Counted from the stretch's first letter, positions 33,511 through 41,704 are shown. The stretch is 64,000 nucleotides of DNA from Povalibacter uvarum (GCF_014202975.1 NZ_JACHHZ010000002.1:558001-622000); one strand, 5' to 3'. Notes: generated by a model from the sequence alone, not told the origin. Made by a program: numbers and translations.

Positions 33511-34008
33511 ATGCTCAAACGACTGCTGCTGATCATGACGATACTCATCTCGTGTGTCGGGTGCGATCAGGCCACCAAATCCATTGCGCGGACGCATTTG
33601 TCCGAAACACGGGCTGTGTCGCTCATGGGTGGCAGCGTCCGGCTTCAGCTCGCGAAGAACTACGGTGCATTTCTGAGCATTGGCGCGTCGATGCATGAAG
33701 ACACGCGAAGCGCGATCTTGTCCGCCGGCGTAGCGACGATGCTTGTCGTGATGTTCGTGTACTGCCTCATCTCGACGCCCGGCAATCCACTGGTCGTGCC
33801 GGCATTGGCGATGGTCATCGGCGGTGGAGTGAGCAACCTCATCGATCGGCTGCTCCACGGGGGTTACGTGGTGGACTTCCTGAATCTCGGCGTGGGCTCG
33901 ATCAGGACGGGCATATTCAACGTCGCTGATGTCTTCATCATGAGCGGCGTGTTGCTCCTGGTCGCGGGCGATTGGCTCACCAAGGGAATGCTGAAAAAGC
34001 ACGTATGA
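33511..34008 (+). CDS. lspA: Signal peptidase II (LspA) family protein, probably an extra copy
   Basis: A 165-aa polytopic membrane protein. All LspA hallmarks are visible: CVGCDQATKSIA in the first helix, QLAKNYGAFLSIG, VIGGGVSNLIDRL with the first catalytic aspartate, VVDFLNLG, and FNVADVFIMSG with the second. It should cleave prolipoproteins after lipid transfer at the inner membrane. The housekeeping lspA normally sits with ileS, which is not seen here, so this may be a second copy. Its stop overlaps the next ATG (ATGA), which is unusual for lspA. Several lipoproteins lie nearby. Confidence 0.88.
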   Translation: MLKRLLLIMTILISCVGCDQATKSIARTHLSETRAVSLMGGSVRLQLAKNYGAFLSIGASMHEDTRSAILSAGVATMLVVMFVYCLISTPGNPLVVPALAMVIGGGVSNLIDRLLHGGYVVDFLNLGVGSIRTGIFNVADVFIMSGVLLLVAGDWLTKGMLKKHV

Positions 34009-34256
34009 GGACAAGCCAGGCTTGCACCGACCGTCGCGGGCAAACAATCTCGGCTGGAGCCAACGCTCGCATTCTCGTCATCCCCGATTGGCTGACACAC
34101 GACGTTGCCACCGATGACGTTGCACGCCTGAAGGCGGCGGAAGGAACGGTCATGCGCATCCTCGAAATCGATACGCACGGCTATGTGTGGTTCGGGACGG
34201 ACAATCTGGGTCGCTGGTTCTGTCTTCGACCCGAGGAAGTAGAGGTCGTGGCGTGA
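34005..34256 (+). CDS. Hypothetical 83-aa protein coupled to lspA
   Basis: ATG 34005 overlaps the lspA stop by four bases. The product (MRTSQACTDRRGQTISAGAN, then ARILVIPDWLTHDVATDD, RILEIDTHGYVWFGT and the ending RPEEVEVVA) looks like a small SH3-type beta barrel. It has no signal, so it is probably cytoplasmic. The family is not recognised. Tight coupling suggests co-expression with LspA, though a direct link is unproven. Confidence 0.6.
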   Translation: MRTSQACTDRRGQTISAGANARILVIPDWLTHDVATDDVARLKAAEGTVMRILEIDTHGYVWFGTDNLGRWFCLRPEEVEVVA

Positions 34257-34312
34257 CGCGCTCGCCGAACCGCGCTGTACGCAGCACGGACTGCACCGCG
34301 CTGGCCTGAGCG

Positions 34313-34576
34313 ATGGGGCTCGATACTGTCGAACTGGTGATGGCAGTGGAGGATCATTTCCAGATCGAGATCCCTGACGACATCGCCACGACCCTCGATA
34401 CGGTCGGGCTATTACACAAGTTCTTGGTATCGCAACTTCAGCGCAGGAGCCTTCTGCCCGTCGATCGGGCCAGAGTGTTCTGCGAGCTGCGCGACATCAT
34501 CTGCCGTCAGTCTGGTGTCGAGCCCGAGAAAGTTGTGCCGGAAGCCTACTTCGTAAGAGATCTGCTTCTCGACTAG
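34313..34576 (+). CDS. Acyl-carrier-protein-like protein lacking the phosphopantetheine serine
   Basis: An 87-aa ACP-fold protein. [20 protein letters not shown] aligns with the helix-II region of ACPs (GLDSVELVM...E..F.I.IPD), but the serine that carries phosphopantetheine is Thr. The N-terminal helix before it is also missing, so the protein begins directly at the motif, and the second half ([20 protein letters not shown]) resembles the start of another ACP unit. It may be a circularly shifted or degenerate ACP that cannot be charged. No synthase or transferase is nearby. Confidence 0.7.
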   Translation: MGLDTVELVMAVEDHFQIEIPDDIATTLDTVGLLHKFLVSQLQRRSLLPVDRARVFCELRDIICRQSGVEPEKVVPEAYFVRDLLLD

Positions 34577-34638
34577 ACGGCCTGAGAAAGACGAAACGTC
34601 GGACCGCGTGCAACTGCGAAAAAATGGGAGAGCAAGCC

Positions 34639-34968
34639 ATGAAACGCGACAAATGGTTTGAGGCGAAATGGCGATATCTGCGGCGGTTCGGGCCGCTGGC
34701 GATCGCGGGACTGGTTGTGGCTGTGATCGGGTTTGCCATCAGTGCCCAATGGTTGGTGGCGATCGGCTTCCTGCTCACTGTGCCGTGGTTCCTCTGGGTC
34801 GTGCTGATCCCTATCTATCACTGGAAGGATCGCTATATTGGCGAGCGGACGACGCTCTGGGGCGCGCTCCTGGTCATCGAAACGTCTGGCTGGATGAAGA
34901 TCGTGTACTGGTTTCGCCATGTGCTGCCGGACCGGAAGCGGGCCGGGAGATATGCGAATGTGGATTGA
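34639..34968 (+). CDS. Small membrane protein of unknown function
   Basis: A 109-aa protein from ATG 34639, with GGGAGAG six bases upstream; ATG 34624 is in frame but overlaps that ribosome site. A basic N-terminus (KRDKWFEAKWRYLRRFG) is followed by two transmembrane helices, LAIAGLVVAVIGFAIS and LVAIGFLLTVPWFLWVVLI. The C-terminal part is amphipathic (WGALLVIETSGWMKIVYWFR). No family is recognised; it is likely an inner-membrane protein. Confidence 0.6.
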   Translation: MKRDKWFEAKWRYLRRFGPLAIAGLVVAVIGFAISAQWLVAIGFLLTVPWFLWVVLIPIYHWKDRYIGERTTLWGALLVIETSGWMKIVYWFRHVLPDRKRAGRYANVD

Positions 34969-35001
34969 GCTCAGACGCCATGGATACCTTCGGAGATGGA
35001 C

Positions 35002-35334
35002 ATGGAATACGCATCGGCACTCGTGAAACTGAAGCCGGGATCGGATGACAAACTGGAGGAGTGGCGCCGCACGATCGCCTCACGACTCGAAGAGGCCGCA
35101 GCGACTTTGAAGGACGAGGACGTAAGCGTCGAGTCCTACTTCACTCTCGAGATCAACGGCGAGAAACACTTGCTCTGGTACCTGCGTGCGAAGTCGATCA
35201 GGCGCGTCTTCGAGCTGTCACGCCAGCTGAAGCACCCCATCGACAAATTCCACTACGAAATGATGGAGGCGATCACTGCTTCGGTGACCATGGCGAAGCC
35301 GCTGATCGACATTCCGCGTGACGCAGAGACATAG
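35002..35334 (+). CDS. DUF6176-like protein
   Basis: A 110-aa protein. GGAG at 34992 suits ATG 35002 better than the in-frame ATG at 34996. The chain has a ferredoxin-like pattern: EYASALVKLKPGSDDKLEEW, a helix to RLEEAAATLK, then VESYFTLEINGEKHLLWYLR and RVFELSRQLKHPIDKFH. This resembles DUF6176 / heme-degrading-monooxygenase-like dimeric barrels of unknown activity. It is cytoplasmic and stands alone. Confidence 0.65.
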   Translation: MEYASALVKLKPGSDDKLEEWRRTIASRLEEAAATLKDEDVSVESYFTLEINGEKHLLWYLRAKSIRRVFELSRQLKHPIDKFHYEMMEAITASVTMAKPLIDIPRDAET

Positions 35335-35411
35335 CGCGCGTGGGCGGACCGATAAATGCTGAAGCGTGGTATCGCTTGGCGTAAGGCATCCGATATTCGA
35401 GGAAAAGTCCG

Positions 35412-35801
35412 ATGAAACGCACCTGGACGATCATTGGCGTCGCGGATGTGGCTCGCAGCTTCCGTTGGTATCAATCGCTGTTCGGGCAACCGCTGACTGC
35501 ACCCGCGCATGATTTCTTCGGGCAGGTCCTGGATGCGGACGGGACGGTCCTGCTGTGCCTGCATCAATGGGGATCGCACGACCATCCGACCTTGAGCAGT
35601 CCTGATGTTGCCCAGCCGGGAAATGGTCTGCTGCTGTTCTTTCGCGTGGATGACTTCGCCGAAGCACTGAACAGGTCCCGGTCGCTTGCGGCGGCCCTCG
35701 AACTGGAACCGCAGCTGAATCCCAGCACTGGTACGAGAGAGTTCGCCCTGCGCGATCCGGACGGTTACTACGTCATGGTGAGTGCGCTGGCCGAGGGCTG
35801 A
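35412..35801 (+). CDS. VOC-family protein (second copy in the accessory stretch)
   Basis: A 129-aa glyoxalase-fold protein: TIIGVADVARSFRWYQSLFG at the start and EFALRDPDGYYVMVSA at the end. It differs clearly from the VOC protein at 31.2 kb and has the LLCLHQWGSHDHP centre typical of bleomycin-resistance-like members. GAGGAAAAGTCC precedes the ATG. Ligand unknown. The following DUF1801 gene starts 25 bases after its stop. Confidence 0.82.
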   Translation: MKRTWTIIGVADVARSFRWYQSLFGQPLTAPAHDFFGQVLDADGTVLLCLHQWGSHDHPTLSSPDVAQPGNGLLLFFRVDDFAEALNRSRSLAAALELEPQLNPSTGTREFALRDPDGYYVMVSALAEG

Positions 35802-35826
35802 TGTCGCCCAGCGTCATCGAGCGGTC

Positions 35827-36288
35827 ATGCCTGCACGCCGAGTTCCCCTTGATCTCCACGCACTGAGCGGCCACGTCGAGCTGTTCCGGATTTCCGGGTC
35901 GGCGAAACGCGATGCCTCTGTCGAACGCTGGCTCGTCGGAGAGCCGACCGAGTTGCGATCCCTCGCAAAGCAGTGGTTCACCAGGATGCGTCGTTGCGGT
36001 GACGATGTCCGGGAAGGCATGCATGATGGCTGCCCCGTCGCCTGTGTCGAAGACGCTCCGTTCTGCTACGTCGATTCATTCACGCGGCACGTCAACGTCG
36101 GCTTCTTCTACGGCGCGATGCTCGAAGACGCCTCGGACCTCCTGGAGGGCGCAGGCAAGCGCATGCGGCATGTGAAGCTCAAAGCCGATCGTGAAGTGGA
36201 TGTCGCAGCGCTGGGGAATCTGATCACGGCTGCGTATCTCGATCTCAAAGCGCGCCTGGCCGCGGAGCGCGATTCCACGACCGGGTAA
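35827..36288 (+). CDS. DUF1801 domain protein
   Basis: A 153-aa protein of the DUF1801 / YdhG-like fold. The diagnostic region is CYVDSFTRHVNVGFFYGAML followed by LLEGAGKRMRHVKLK. The start is set at ATG 35827 (MPARRVPLDLHAL); the frame runs further up but overlaps the VOC gene and lacks similarity. DUF1801 proteins are small cytoplasmic proteins of unknown biochemical role, often isolated genes in accessory regions, as here. Confidence 0.75.
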   Translation: MPARRVPLDLHALSGHVELFRISGSAKRDASVERWLVGEPTELRSLAKQWFTRMRRCGDDVREGMHDGCPVACVEDAPFCYVDSFTRHVNVGFFYGAMLEDASDLLEGAGKRMRHVKLKADREVDVAALGNLITAAYLDLKARLAAERDSTTG

Positions 36289-36361
36289 CATCAGCAGACG
36301 CCGAGATGGCCGCTTTGACCACGTGAGCCCGTCTCTAGAGTCGCGTACATGAGGAAACCAG

Positions 36362-36871
36362 ATGAGCAGTCAGCGTATCCAGTCGATCCTGTCGATCTTT
36401 ACGAGCCGCCTCGATACGTTGGGACACTTGCTTGTCAGAGCCGAGGAAACCTTCAAGGAGGCTTCATTCCTGCAACGTCGGCTCGCACCCGACATGGCGC
36501 CCTTCGGGACCCAGATCGCCTACACCTGCAACCAGCCCCGCAACTTCGCGCTCTGGGCACAAGGCAGGCCAGCAGACAACCTCGATCCCGACGTAGTGAG
36601 CATCGAGCAGGCGCGAATCTTCGTTCGCGAGACTCAGGCGCTGCTCGCGCAAGTTTCCTCGGAGGACTCGAAACTCGCTGAGCGGACGCGGATCGATCTC
36701 GCCCCGGGCCTCTACGCGCAGATGACGGGCCACGAATACGTCGACGATTTCCTGGTCCCGAACTTCTATTTCCACCTGGTCACCGCCTACGGCATTCTCA
36801 GAATGAGCGGAGTCGCGATCGGCAAGCGGGACTACATGCAGCACCTGCTGCCCTTGGTGAGGCAGGCCTAG
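36362..36871 (+). CDS. DUF1993 (DinB-like) family protein
   Basis: A 169-aa four-helix protein of the DUF1993 family. The N-terminus SILSIFTSRLDTLGHLLVRA starts the first helix, RLAPDMAPFGTQIAYTCNQP is the family signature, and the C-terminal NFYFHLVTAYGILRMSGVAI contains the His that could take part in metal binding in DinB-like folds. Activity is unknown. Five bases separate it from the next acetyltransferase gene. Confidence 0.78.
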   Translation: MSSQRIQSILSIFTSRLDTLGHLLVRAEETFKEASFLQRRLAPDMAPFGTQIAYTCNQPRNFALWAQGRPADNLDPDVVSIEQARIFVRETQALLAQVSSEDSKLAERTRIDLAPGLYAQMTGHEYVDDFLVPNFYFHLVTAYGILRMSGVAIGKRDYMQHLLPLVRQA

Positions 36872-36876
36872 GATCG

Positions 36877-37428
36877 ATGGCGGGAGTGAACTCTTCCTTC
36901 GACAGTCTGCCGCGCGACTTCCCCGGCGGACGCCTTCGCAGGCTGCGAACGACCGATCTCGCCGCTTTCCAGGGTTACCGACAGATTCCCGACCTCGGTC
37001 GGTATCAGGGCTGGTCAGTGATGACCGATGCGGAGGCAACCGCATTCCTTGCAGAGATGAGCGCGGCGCCGATATTCACACCGGGCGAGTGGCTGCAACT
37101 TGGCATCGCCGAGCCCGAATCCGATGTTCTCATCGGGGACATCGGCATCCATGTCTCCGCCGACGGATTCACGGGGGAAATCGGTTTCACTCTTCAGCCC
37201 TCCGCACAGGGCCACGGAATCGCAACGGCTGCAGTACACGCAGCGTTGCAGATAGTGTTTGCAGCAACACCCGTTCAACGCGTTCTGGGCATCACTGACA
37301 GCAGGAATTCCGCGAGCGCTCGCCTGCTGGAGCGCACGGGCTTCAAACTTCAGGAGAGTCGCGGCGCGATGTTCCGCGGCGAGTCCTGCATCGAACAAGT
37401 GTACGTGCTGGCACGTGGCCGTCACTGA
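36877..37428 (+). CDS. GNAT family N-acetyltransferase (RimJ-like), second copy
   Basis: A 183-aa acetyltransferase. GGRLRRLRTTDLAAFQGYRQ begins the fold, IGFTLQPSAQGHGIATAAVH holds the acetyl-CoA pyrophosphate loop (Q-G-H-G-I-A), and NSASARLLERTGFKLQES is the usual last helix and strand. It is only distantly like the acetyltransferase at 30.6 kb, so the two are not a recent duplication. Substrate unknown. Confidence 0.83.
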   Translation: MAGVNSSFDSLPRDFPGGRLRRLRTTDLAAFQGYRQIPDLGRYQGWSVMTDAEATAFLAEMSAAPIFTPGEWLQLGIAEPESDVLIGDIGIHVSADGFTGEIGFTLQPSAQGHGIATAAVHAALQIVFAATPVQRVLGITDSRNSASARLLERTGFKLQESRGAMFRGESCIEQVYVLARGRH

Positions 37429-37476
37429 CCACGGAACGGACTATCTACTCTATTCCTCGAACGAGCATTCATCCTC

Positions 37477-37818
37477 ATGTCAAAGCTTCCCGAACGCGTC
37501 TACTTCGCGCTTGCCATCGTCGGCCTTGGGCTGACCTGGTACTTCAATTTTCTTTTCTTCGCGGGTGGCGGGAGCATCGCTCCTGACTCGTTCCTGCCCA
37601 GCGCGTTCGCGAATCCGTTGACCGCGTCGATCACCCTCGACGTGTACTGGTCGGCGCTGGTGTTCTCGATCTGGATCGTTACCGAGCGAAGCGCGCCGCT
37701 GGCGCCGGCACCGTGGATCTTCGTCGTGTTGTGCTTCGGTATCGGGCTGGCGTTTGCGCTTCCGTTGTATCTGGGGCGTCACGCGCAGCTGCGGCGTGTT
37801 GGAGCCGTAGCGTCCTAG
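37477..37818 (+). CDS. DUF2834 membrane protein
   Basis: A 113-aa protein with three hydrophobic segments (VYFALAIVGLGLTWYFNFLF, WSALVFSIWIVTE, PWIFVVLCFGIGLAFALPLY), the layout and length of DUF2834 proteins, which occur in many Gram-negatives and cyanobacteria. Inner-membrane location is expected; function unknown. It is the last gene of the small-gene stretch; repeats follow its stop. Confidence 0.72.
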   Translation: MSKLPERVYFALAIVGLGLTWYFNFLFFAGGGSIAPDSFLPSAFANPLTASITLDVYWSALVFSIWIVTERSAPLAPAPWIFVVLCFGIGLAFALPLYLGRHAQLRRVGAVAS

Positions 37819-37842
37819 CCGCCCCGGAGGATTTCCTCTTGC

Positions 37843-37909
37843 TGTGGGTCCGGCTTTAGCCGGACGGGATCCAAGGCATGGACTCCCGAGTGCGCGGGAG
37901 TGACGGAAG
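37843..37909. repeat. GTCCGGC palindrome plus half of a CCCGC repeat
   Basis: A GTCCGGCTTTAGCCGGAC palindrome (37848-37865) is followed by a single CATGGACTCCCGAGTGCGCG hairpin unit. This is the same pair order as at 4055-4170 and 42158-42263, suggesting that the two repeat kinds tend to lie side by side. No gene lies in the 144-base gap. Confidence 0.75.
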
Positions 37910-37962
37910 CAGAAATATTCATGATGTACTCTCGTCGCCCTTCGTGAGCGGAGCAACGCAGA

Positions 37963-39303
37963 TTGAGCGCGGATATCACCGGGAGCGCAGAAGCAAGCGA
38001 GACGTCCGTCTCCTTCCGCGAGGCCCTGCGCTTCTGGGCCAAGCTCGGCTTCATCAGCTTCGGTGGACCCGCGGGCCAGATTGCGATCATGCATCGCGAA
38101 CTGGTGGAGCTGAAACACTGGATCAGTGAAGAGCGATTCCTGCACGCACTGAATTTCTGCATGCTGCTGCCGGGTCCGGAGGCACAGCAACTCGCGACGT
38201 ATATTGGCTGGCTGAAGCATGGGACGCGGGGCGGTATCGCGGCCGGTGTGCTCTTCGTGCTGCCCGGCTTCCTGTTGATCACGCTGATCAGCGTGCTGTA
38301 CGTGAAGTTCCATTCCGTCGGCCCGGTCGAAGGCATCCTGTTCGGCTTGAAGGCCGCGGTGCTGGCCGTCGTGATCGAAGCGGTTGTGCGCATCGGGAGA
38401 CGCGCTCTCAGGAATCGGTGCAGCTGGATCGTCGCTGGCCTGGCATTCCTTGGCATCTTTGTCTTTGCCGTCCCCTTCCCCGCCATCGTCTTCGCAGCTG
38501 CCATCGCCGGCTTTGCGCTGCATCGATGGCGACCGCAGTGGATCGCCGCTGATGCTTCCGCACCGGGGCCAACGATGCCAGTCGCACTCGCATCGCCCGG
38601 CCGAACGCTGCGCGTGCTGGTCGTGTGCATCACGCTGTGGGCAGCGCCTCTTCTCATCATTTACTCAGTGTTGGGAAGCTCCCACGTATTGATGCTCGAA
38701 GGACTCTTCTTCAGCAAGATGGCGGTCGTCACCTTCGGTGGCGCGTACGCGGTGCTTGCCTATGTGGCGCAGGAGGCCGTGACGGGTTATCGCTGGTTGT
38801 CGGCCGACGACATGCTGCAAGGCCTCGCGCTTGCAGAGACGACGCCTGGCCCATTGATTCTCGTGCTCACATTCGTCGGCTTTCTCGGCGCCTTCAATCA
38901 TGCCGCACCCTTCGATCCGATCGTCGCCGGACTGCTTGGCGCATTCCTGACGACCTGGGTGACGTTCGTTCCGTGCTTCCTGTGGATCTTCCTCGGCGCT
39001 CCTCACATCGAGGGATTGCGTCGACGCCGTGCATTGTCTTCCGCACTCGCGATGGTCACGGCGGCCGTCGTGGGCGTCATCCTGAATCTCGCGATCTGGT
39101 TCGGCCTGCATGCGCTGTTCGGCAGCGTGCGAACGTGGAAGGGCTTCGGCATGACGGTTGCCTTGCCCGATGCTGCGTCGGTCGATCTCGCGGCCGTTGC
39201 CATTGCGGCGGCATCGGCAGTTGCCTTGTTGCGTCTGAGAGCTCCGATGCTGCTCGTCCTTGCAGCCAGCGCGGGCACCGGACTCATTCTCAAAGGCGGA
39301 TAG
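37963..39303 (+). CDS. chrA: Chromate efflux transporter ChrA (long, two-domain CHR family)
   Basis: A 446-aa membrane protein with the internal duplication of long-chain ChrA. Each half shows the CHR motif: FISFGGPAGQIAIMHRELV with LLPGPEAQQLATYIG in the first, and VTFGGAYAVLAYVAQEAV with LAETTPGPLILVLTFVGF in the second. It expels chromate across the inner membrane. The start is TTG 37963 with GGAG nine bases upstream; no in-frame ATG occurs before residue 44, inside the first conserved block. No chrB regulator is visible. Confidence 0.9.
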   Translation: MSADITGSAEASETSVSFREALRFWAKLGFISFGGPAGQIAIMHRELVELKHWISEERFLHALNFCMLLPGPEAQQLATYIGWLKHGTRGGIAAGVLFVLPGFLLITLISVLYVKFHSVGPVEGILFGLKAAVLAVVIEAVVRIGRRALRNRCSWIVAGLAFLGIFVFAVPFPAIVFAAAIAGFALHRWRPQWIAADASAPGPTMPVALASPGRTLRVLVVCITLWAAPLLIIYSVLGSSHVLMLEGLFFSKMAVVTFGGAYAVLAYVAQEAVTGYRWLSADDMLQGLALAETTPGPLILVLTFVGFLGAFNHAAPFDPIVAGLLGAFLTTWVTFVPCFLWIFLGAPHIEGLRRRRALSSALAMVTAAVVGVILNLAIWFGLHALFGSVRTWKGFGMTVALPDAASVDLAAVAIAAASAVALLRLRAPMLLVLAASAGTGLILKGG

Positions 39304-39339
39304 GCACGCTCTCACGCGCGATGGCGTACACTCGATCGC

Positions 39340-39993
39340 ATGGACAGTCAGTTCTGGATCGATCGCTGGGCGCGAAAAGAAATCGGCTTTCATCAGCGCG
39401 ACTTCAATGGCTACCTGCGGAAGTACTGGCCATCACTGACCGTACCGCCCGCCGCGACGGTCTTCGTTCCTCTGTGCGGCAAGAGCCTCGACATGCACTG
39501 GCTGCATGAACGAGGTCATCCGGTCATCGGCATCGAGATCGCGAAGGAGGCCGTGGCGGATTTCTTCAAAGAATGGGGAGTCGACGCCCAGGTCACGCAA
39601 TCCGGTCGATTCGAAAGCTGGCAAGCCGGAAAGATCACGATCCTGTGCGGCGATTTCTTCGATCTCACAGCTGCCGAGCTCGGTGATGTCCGCGCTGTGT
39701 TCGATCGCGCAGCGCTGATCGCGCTGCCGCCGTCGCTTCGCGAGGCTTATGCAAAGAAGCTGTGCGAAGTTCTTCCTCCCGGCACCGAGACCCTCCTGGT
39801 CACGGCGGACTATCCGCAACAGCAGATGTCAGGCCCGCCCTTCGCAGTGAGCGATGCGGAAGTGAGGAAGCTCTTCGCGGAAAGCAATATCCAGCAGCTG
39901 GACGATGTCGACGTGACGGACCTGCCCGACAACGCACGCTTCCGTCAGCGCGGCCTGACACGGCTCGTCGAACGGATCTATCGACTCGATTGA
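39340..39993 (+). CDS. tpm: Thiopurine S-methyltransferase
   Basis: A 217-aa SAM-dependent methyltransferase of the bacterial TPMT type, also known for tellurite and selenite methylation. It shows FWIDRWARKEIGFHQRDFN at the start, the SAM motif VFVPLCGKSLDMHWLHERGH, and VFDRAALIALPPSLR, which are family markers. It follows chrA by 36 bases, so a joint oxyanion-resistance unit is possible, though that is inferred from position alone. Confidence 0.92.
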   Translation: MDSQFWIDRWARKEIGFHQRDFNGYLRKYWPSLTVPPAATVFVPLCGKSLDMHWLHERGHPVIGIEIAKEAVADFFKEWGVDAQVTQSGRFESWQAGKITILCGDFFDLTAAELGDVRAVFDRAALIALPPSLREAYAKKLCEVLPPGTETLLVTADYPQQQMSGPPFAVSDAEVRKLFAESNIQQLDDVDVTDLPDNARFRQRGLTRLVERIYRLD

Positions 39994-40096
39994 TCACGGA
40001 CAACAGCGCGACGCGAACCCATGAACGCGATCGCCGACGTTTGATGCGATAAGGGCGCCGTCCTGATCGGCGCAGAACAACAAGGGAGGATGATCC

Positions 40097-41704
40097 ATGT
40101 CCGCACTTCGCATGGTGGCCGCTTCGCTGATCGCAGTCGTCGCGATCCCCGCGTGGGCAGTCGATGTTCCGGTGACTGCGCGCATCGATGAGGTAAAGGT
40201 CTACAGTGAAGGCGCGTCCGTCACCCGCAGATCCCAGATCACCATCCCGGCGGGAACGAATCGCCTGGTCTTCACCGGCTTGCCGGCGAGCATCGATACC
40301 GACACATTGCGGATCGCAGTCGCGAACCGCGACGTACGCCTCGGCGCGATCGAGGTCGAGCGCATCACCGACAAGGAGTTCGTGAATGCGCAGGAGCGGG
40401 AAATGCGCGAGCGCCTGCAGAAGCTGAACGATCAGGTCGCGGCCCTCCAGGACGACATCGCGACGGCCGAAACGCAACTCAAACTGATCGATTCGCTGGC
40501 GACGACGCCTGCCGGCACAGGCTCGAAGGCGGCTGTCGATGCAACCGCCCTCTCTTCCGTGCTGACGACGATGTCGACTTCGGCGGCCGCAGCGCGCAGC
40601 AAAGTCCGAGAGGCAAAGCTGCGCCAGCGCGAGATCAACAAGGACATCGAGAAGACGAACGCGGACCTGCAGAAGATCGCGACAGCTCGCAAGCAGACGT
40701 ATGAGGTGCGCGCGTTCATCGAATCGCCGGCTGCTGTCGACGCTGCGGTCTCCGTCGAGTACGCAATGGAAGATGCTGAGTGGTCGTGGGTCTACGAGGC
40801 GAGACTCGACACCGTCGCGAAGCGAGTGACACTGTCGCGGCAGGCTTCCGTCGAGCAATCGAGCGGCGAGGACTGGAAGAATGCGACATTGACGCTGACT
40901 ACCGCACGGCCCTCCGAGGACGCGGCGACGCCAGAAGTAGCATCGCTGTTTCTCGACCTCGCGGAGAAGGAAGCAAATCGGCGTCGGGCAGCGGCGCCTG
41001 CATCCGATGAAATGCAGGAGATTGTCGTGACGGGCACTCACCAACTGCACCGCGCGCCCGTAACGATTATCCAGACCGACTATCTTGCCGAGTACCGCAT
41101 TCCCGGCCGCGTCACGCTCGATTCCGACGGCGAGCCGCGACTCTATCCCGTCGCGGAAGAGCAAGTGGATGTGACGCTTCGTGCCCGCATCGTCCCCACC
41201 GCAAGCCAGTCCGCGTTCCTGGAAGCTTTGTTCCGGTACGAAGGCAGTGCGCCGATCCAGGGCGGCGAATTGCAGCTCTATCGCGATGGCGCATTCGTCG
41301 GCAGAGCGTCCATCGAGTCGATGCTGCCGGGGGAGGACGTCCATCTTCCGTTCGGAGCCGACGAGCGCATCCAGGTCGTCGTGCGCGACGAGCCAAAGCA
41401 GTCGGGCGACCGCGGCCTCGTCAGCAAAACCCGTGTCGACGAACACAAACAGCGCTTCGAGATCACGAACTATCACTCGATGCCCATCGCCCTCGAAGTC
41501 GTCGATCGGATTCCGGTCGCGCAGAACAAGGACATTCGTGTCGAAGCGCTGAAAGGCGCAACAGACCCCACGACCCGCGATCTCGACGGGCAGTCCGGCG
41601 TGATGTTGTGGCAGATCACCGCGCAGCCGCGGCAGACGGCAACGATCCGGCACTACTATTCCGTCCGCTATCCGGCGGATCAGATCCTGTCGCGGCACGA
41701 ATGA
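40097..41704 (+). CDS. DUF4139/DUF4140 (MuiA-like) exported protein with TonB-box-like motif
   Basis: A 535-aa periplasmic protein with signal MSALRMVAASLIAVVAIPAW. The DUF4140 domain (RIDEVKVYSEGASVTRRSQI) is followed by a coiled coil about residues 95-205 and then the DUF4139 domain from about 225 to the end (WSWVYEARLDT, DWKNATLTLTTARPS, ALEVVDRIPVAQN). An insert near residue 312 reads DEMQEIVVTGTH, like the EEIVVTG stretch at the start of many TonB-dependent receptors. Homologues include the mucoidy inhibitor-like MuiA group of unknown action. AAGGGAGGA gives a strong ribosome site. Confidence 0.83.
   Translation: MSALRMVAASLIAVVAIPAWAVDVPVTARIDEVKVYSEGASVTRRSQITIPAGTNRLVFTGLPASIDTDTLRIAVANRDVRLGAIEVERITDKEFVNAQEREMRERLQKLNDQVAALQDDIATAETQLKLIDSLATTPAGTGSKAAVDATALSSVLTTMSTSAAAARSKVREAKLRQREINKDIEKTNADLQKIATARKQTYEVRAFIESPAAVDAAVSVEYAMEDAEWSWVYEARLDTVAKRVTLSRQASVEQSSGEDWKNATLTLTTARPSEDAATPEVASLFLDLAEKEANRRRAAAPASDEMQEIVVTGTHQLHRAPVTIIQTDYLAEYRIPGRVTLDSDGEPRLYPVAEEQVDVTLRARIVPTASQSAFLEALFRYEGSAPIQGGELQLYRDGAFVGRASIESMLPGEDVHLPFGADERIQVVVRDEPKQSGDRGLVSKTRVDEHKQRFEITNYHSMPIALEVVDRIPVAQNKDIRVEALKGATDPTTRDLDGQSGVMLWQITAQPRQTATIRHYYSVRYPADQILSRHE

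Noticed and set aside
34313-34576. Functional acyl carrier protein
   Set aside because: The serine needed for phosphopantetheine is Thr and helix I is missing, so a normal carrier role is not claimed.
28443-37818. Definite integron cassette array
   Set aside because: Same-strand small genes and GTT-type heptamers are suggestive, but paired inner sites and attC-like folds were not found and many gaps are under 30 bases. Kept only as a hypothesis.
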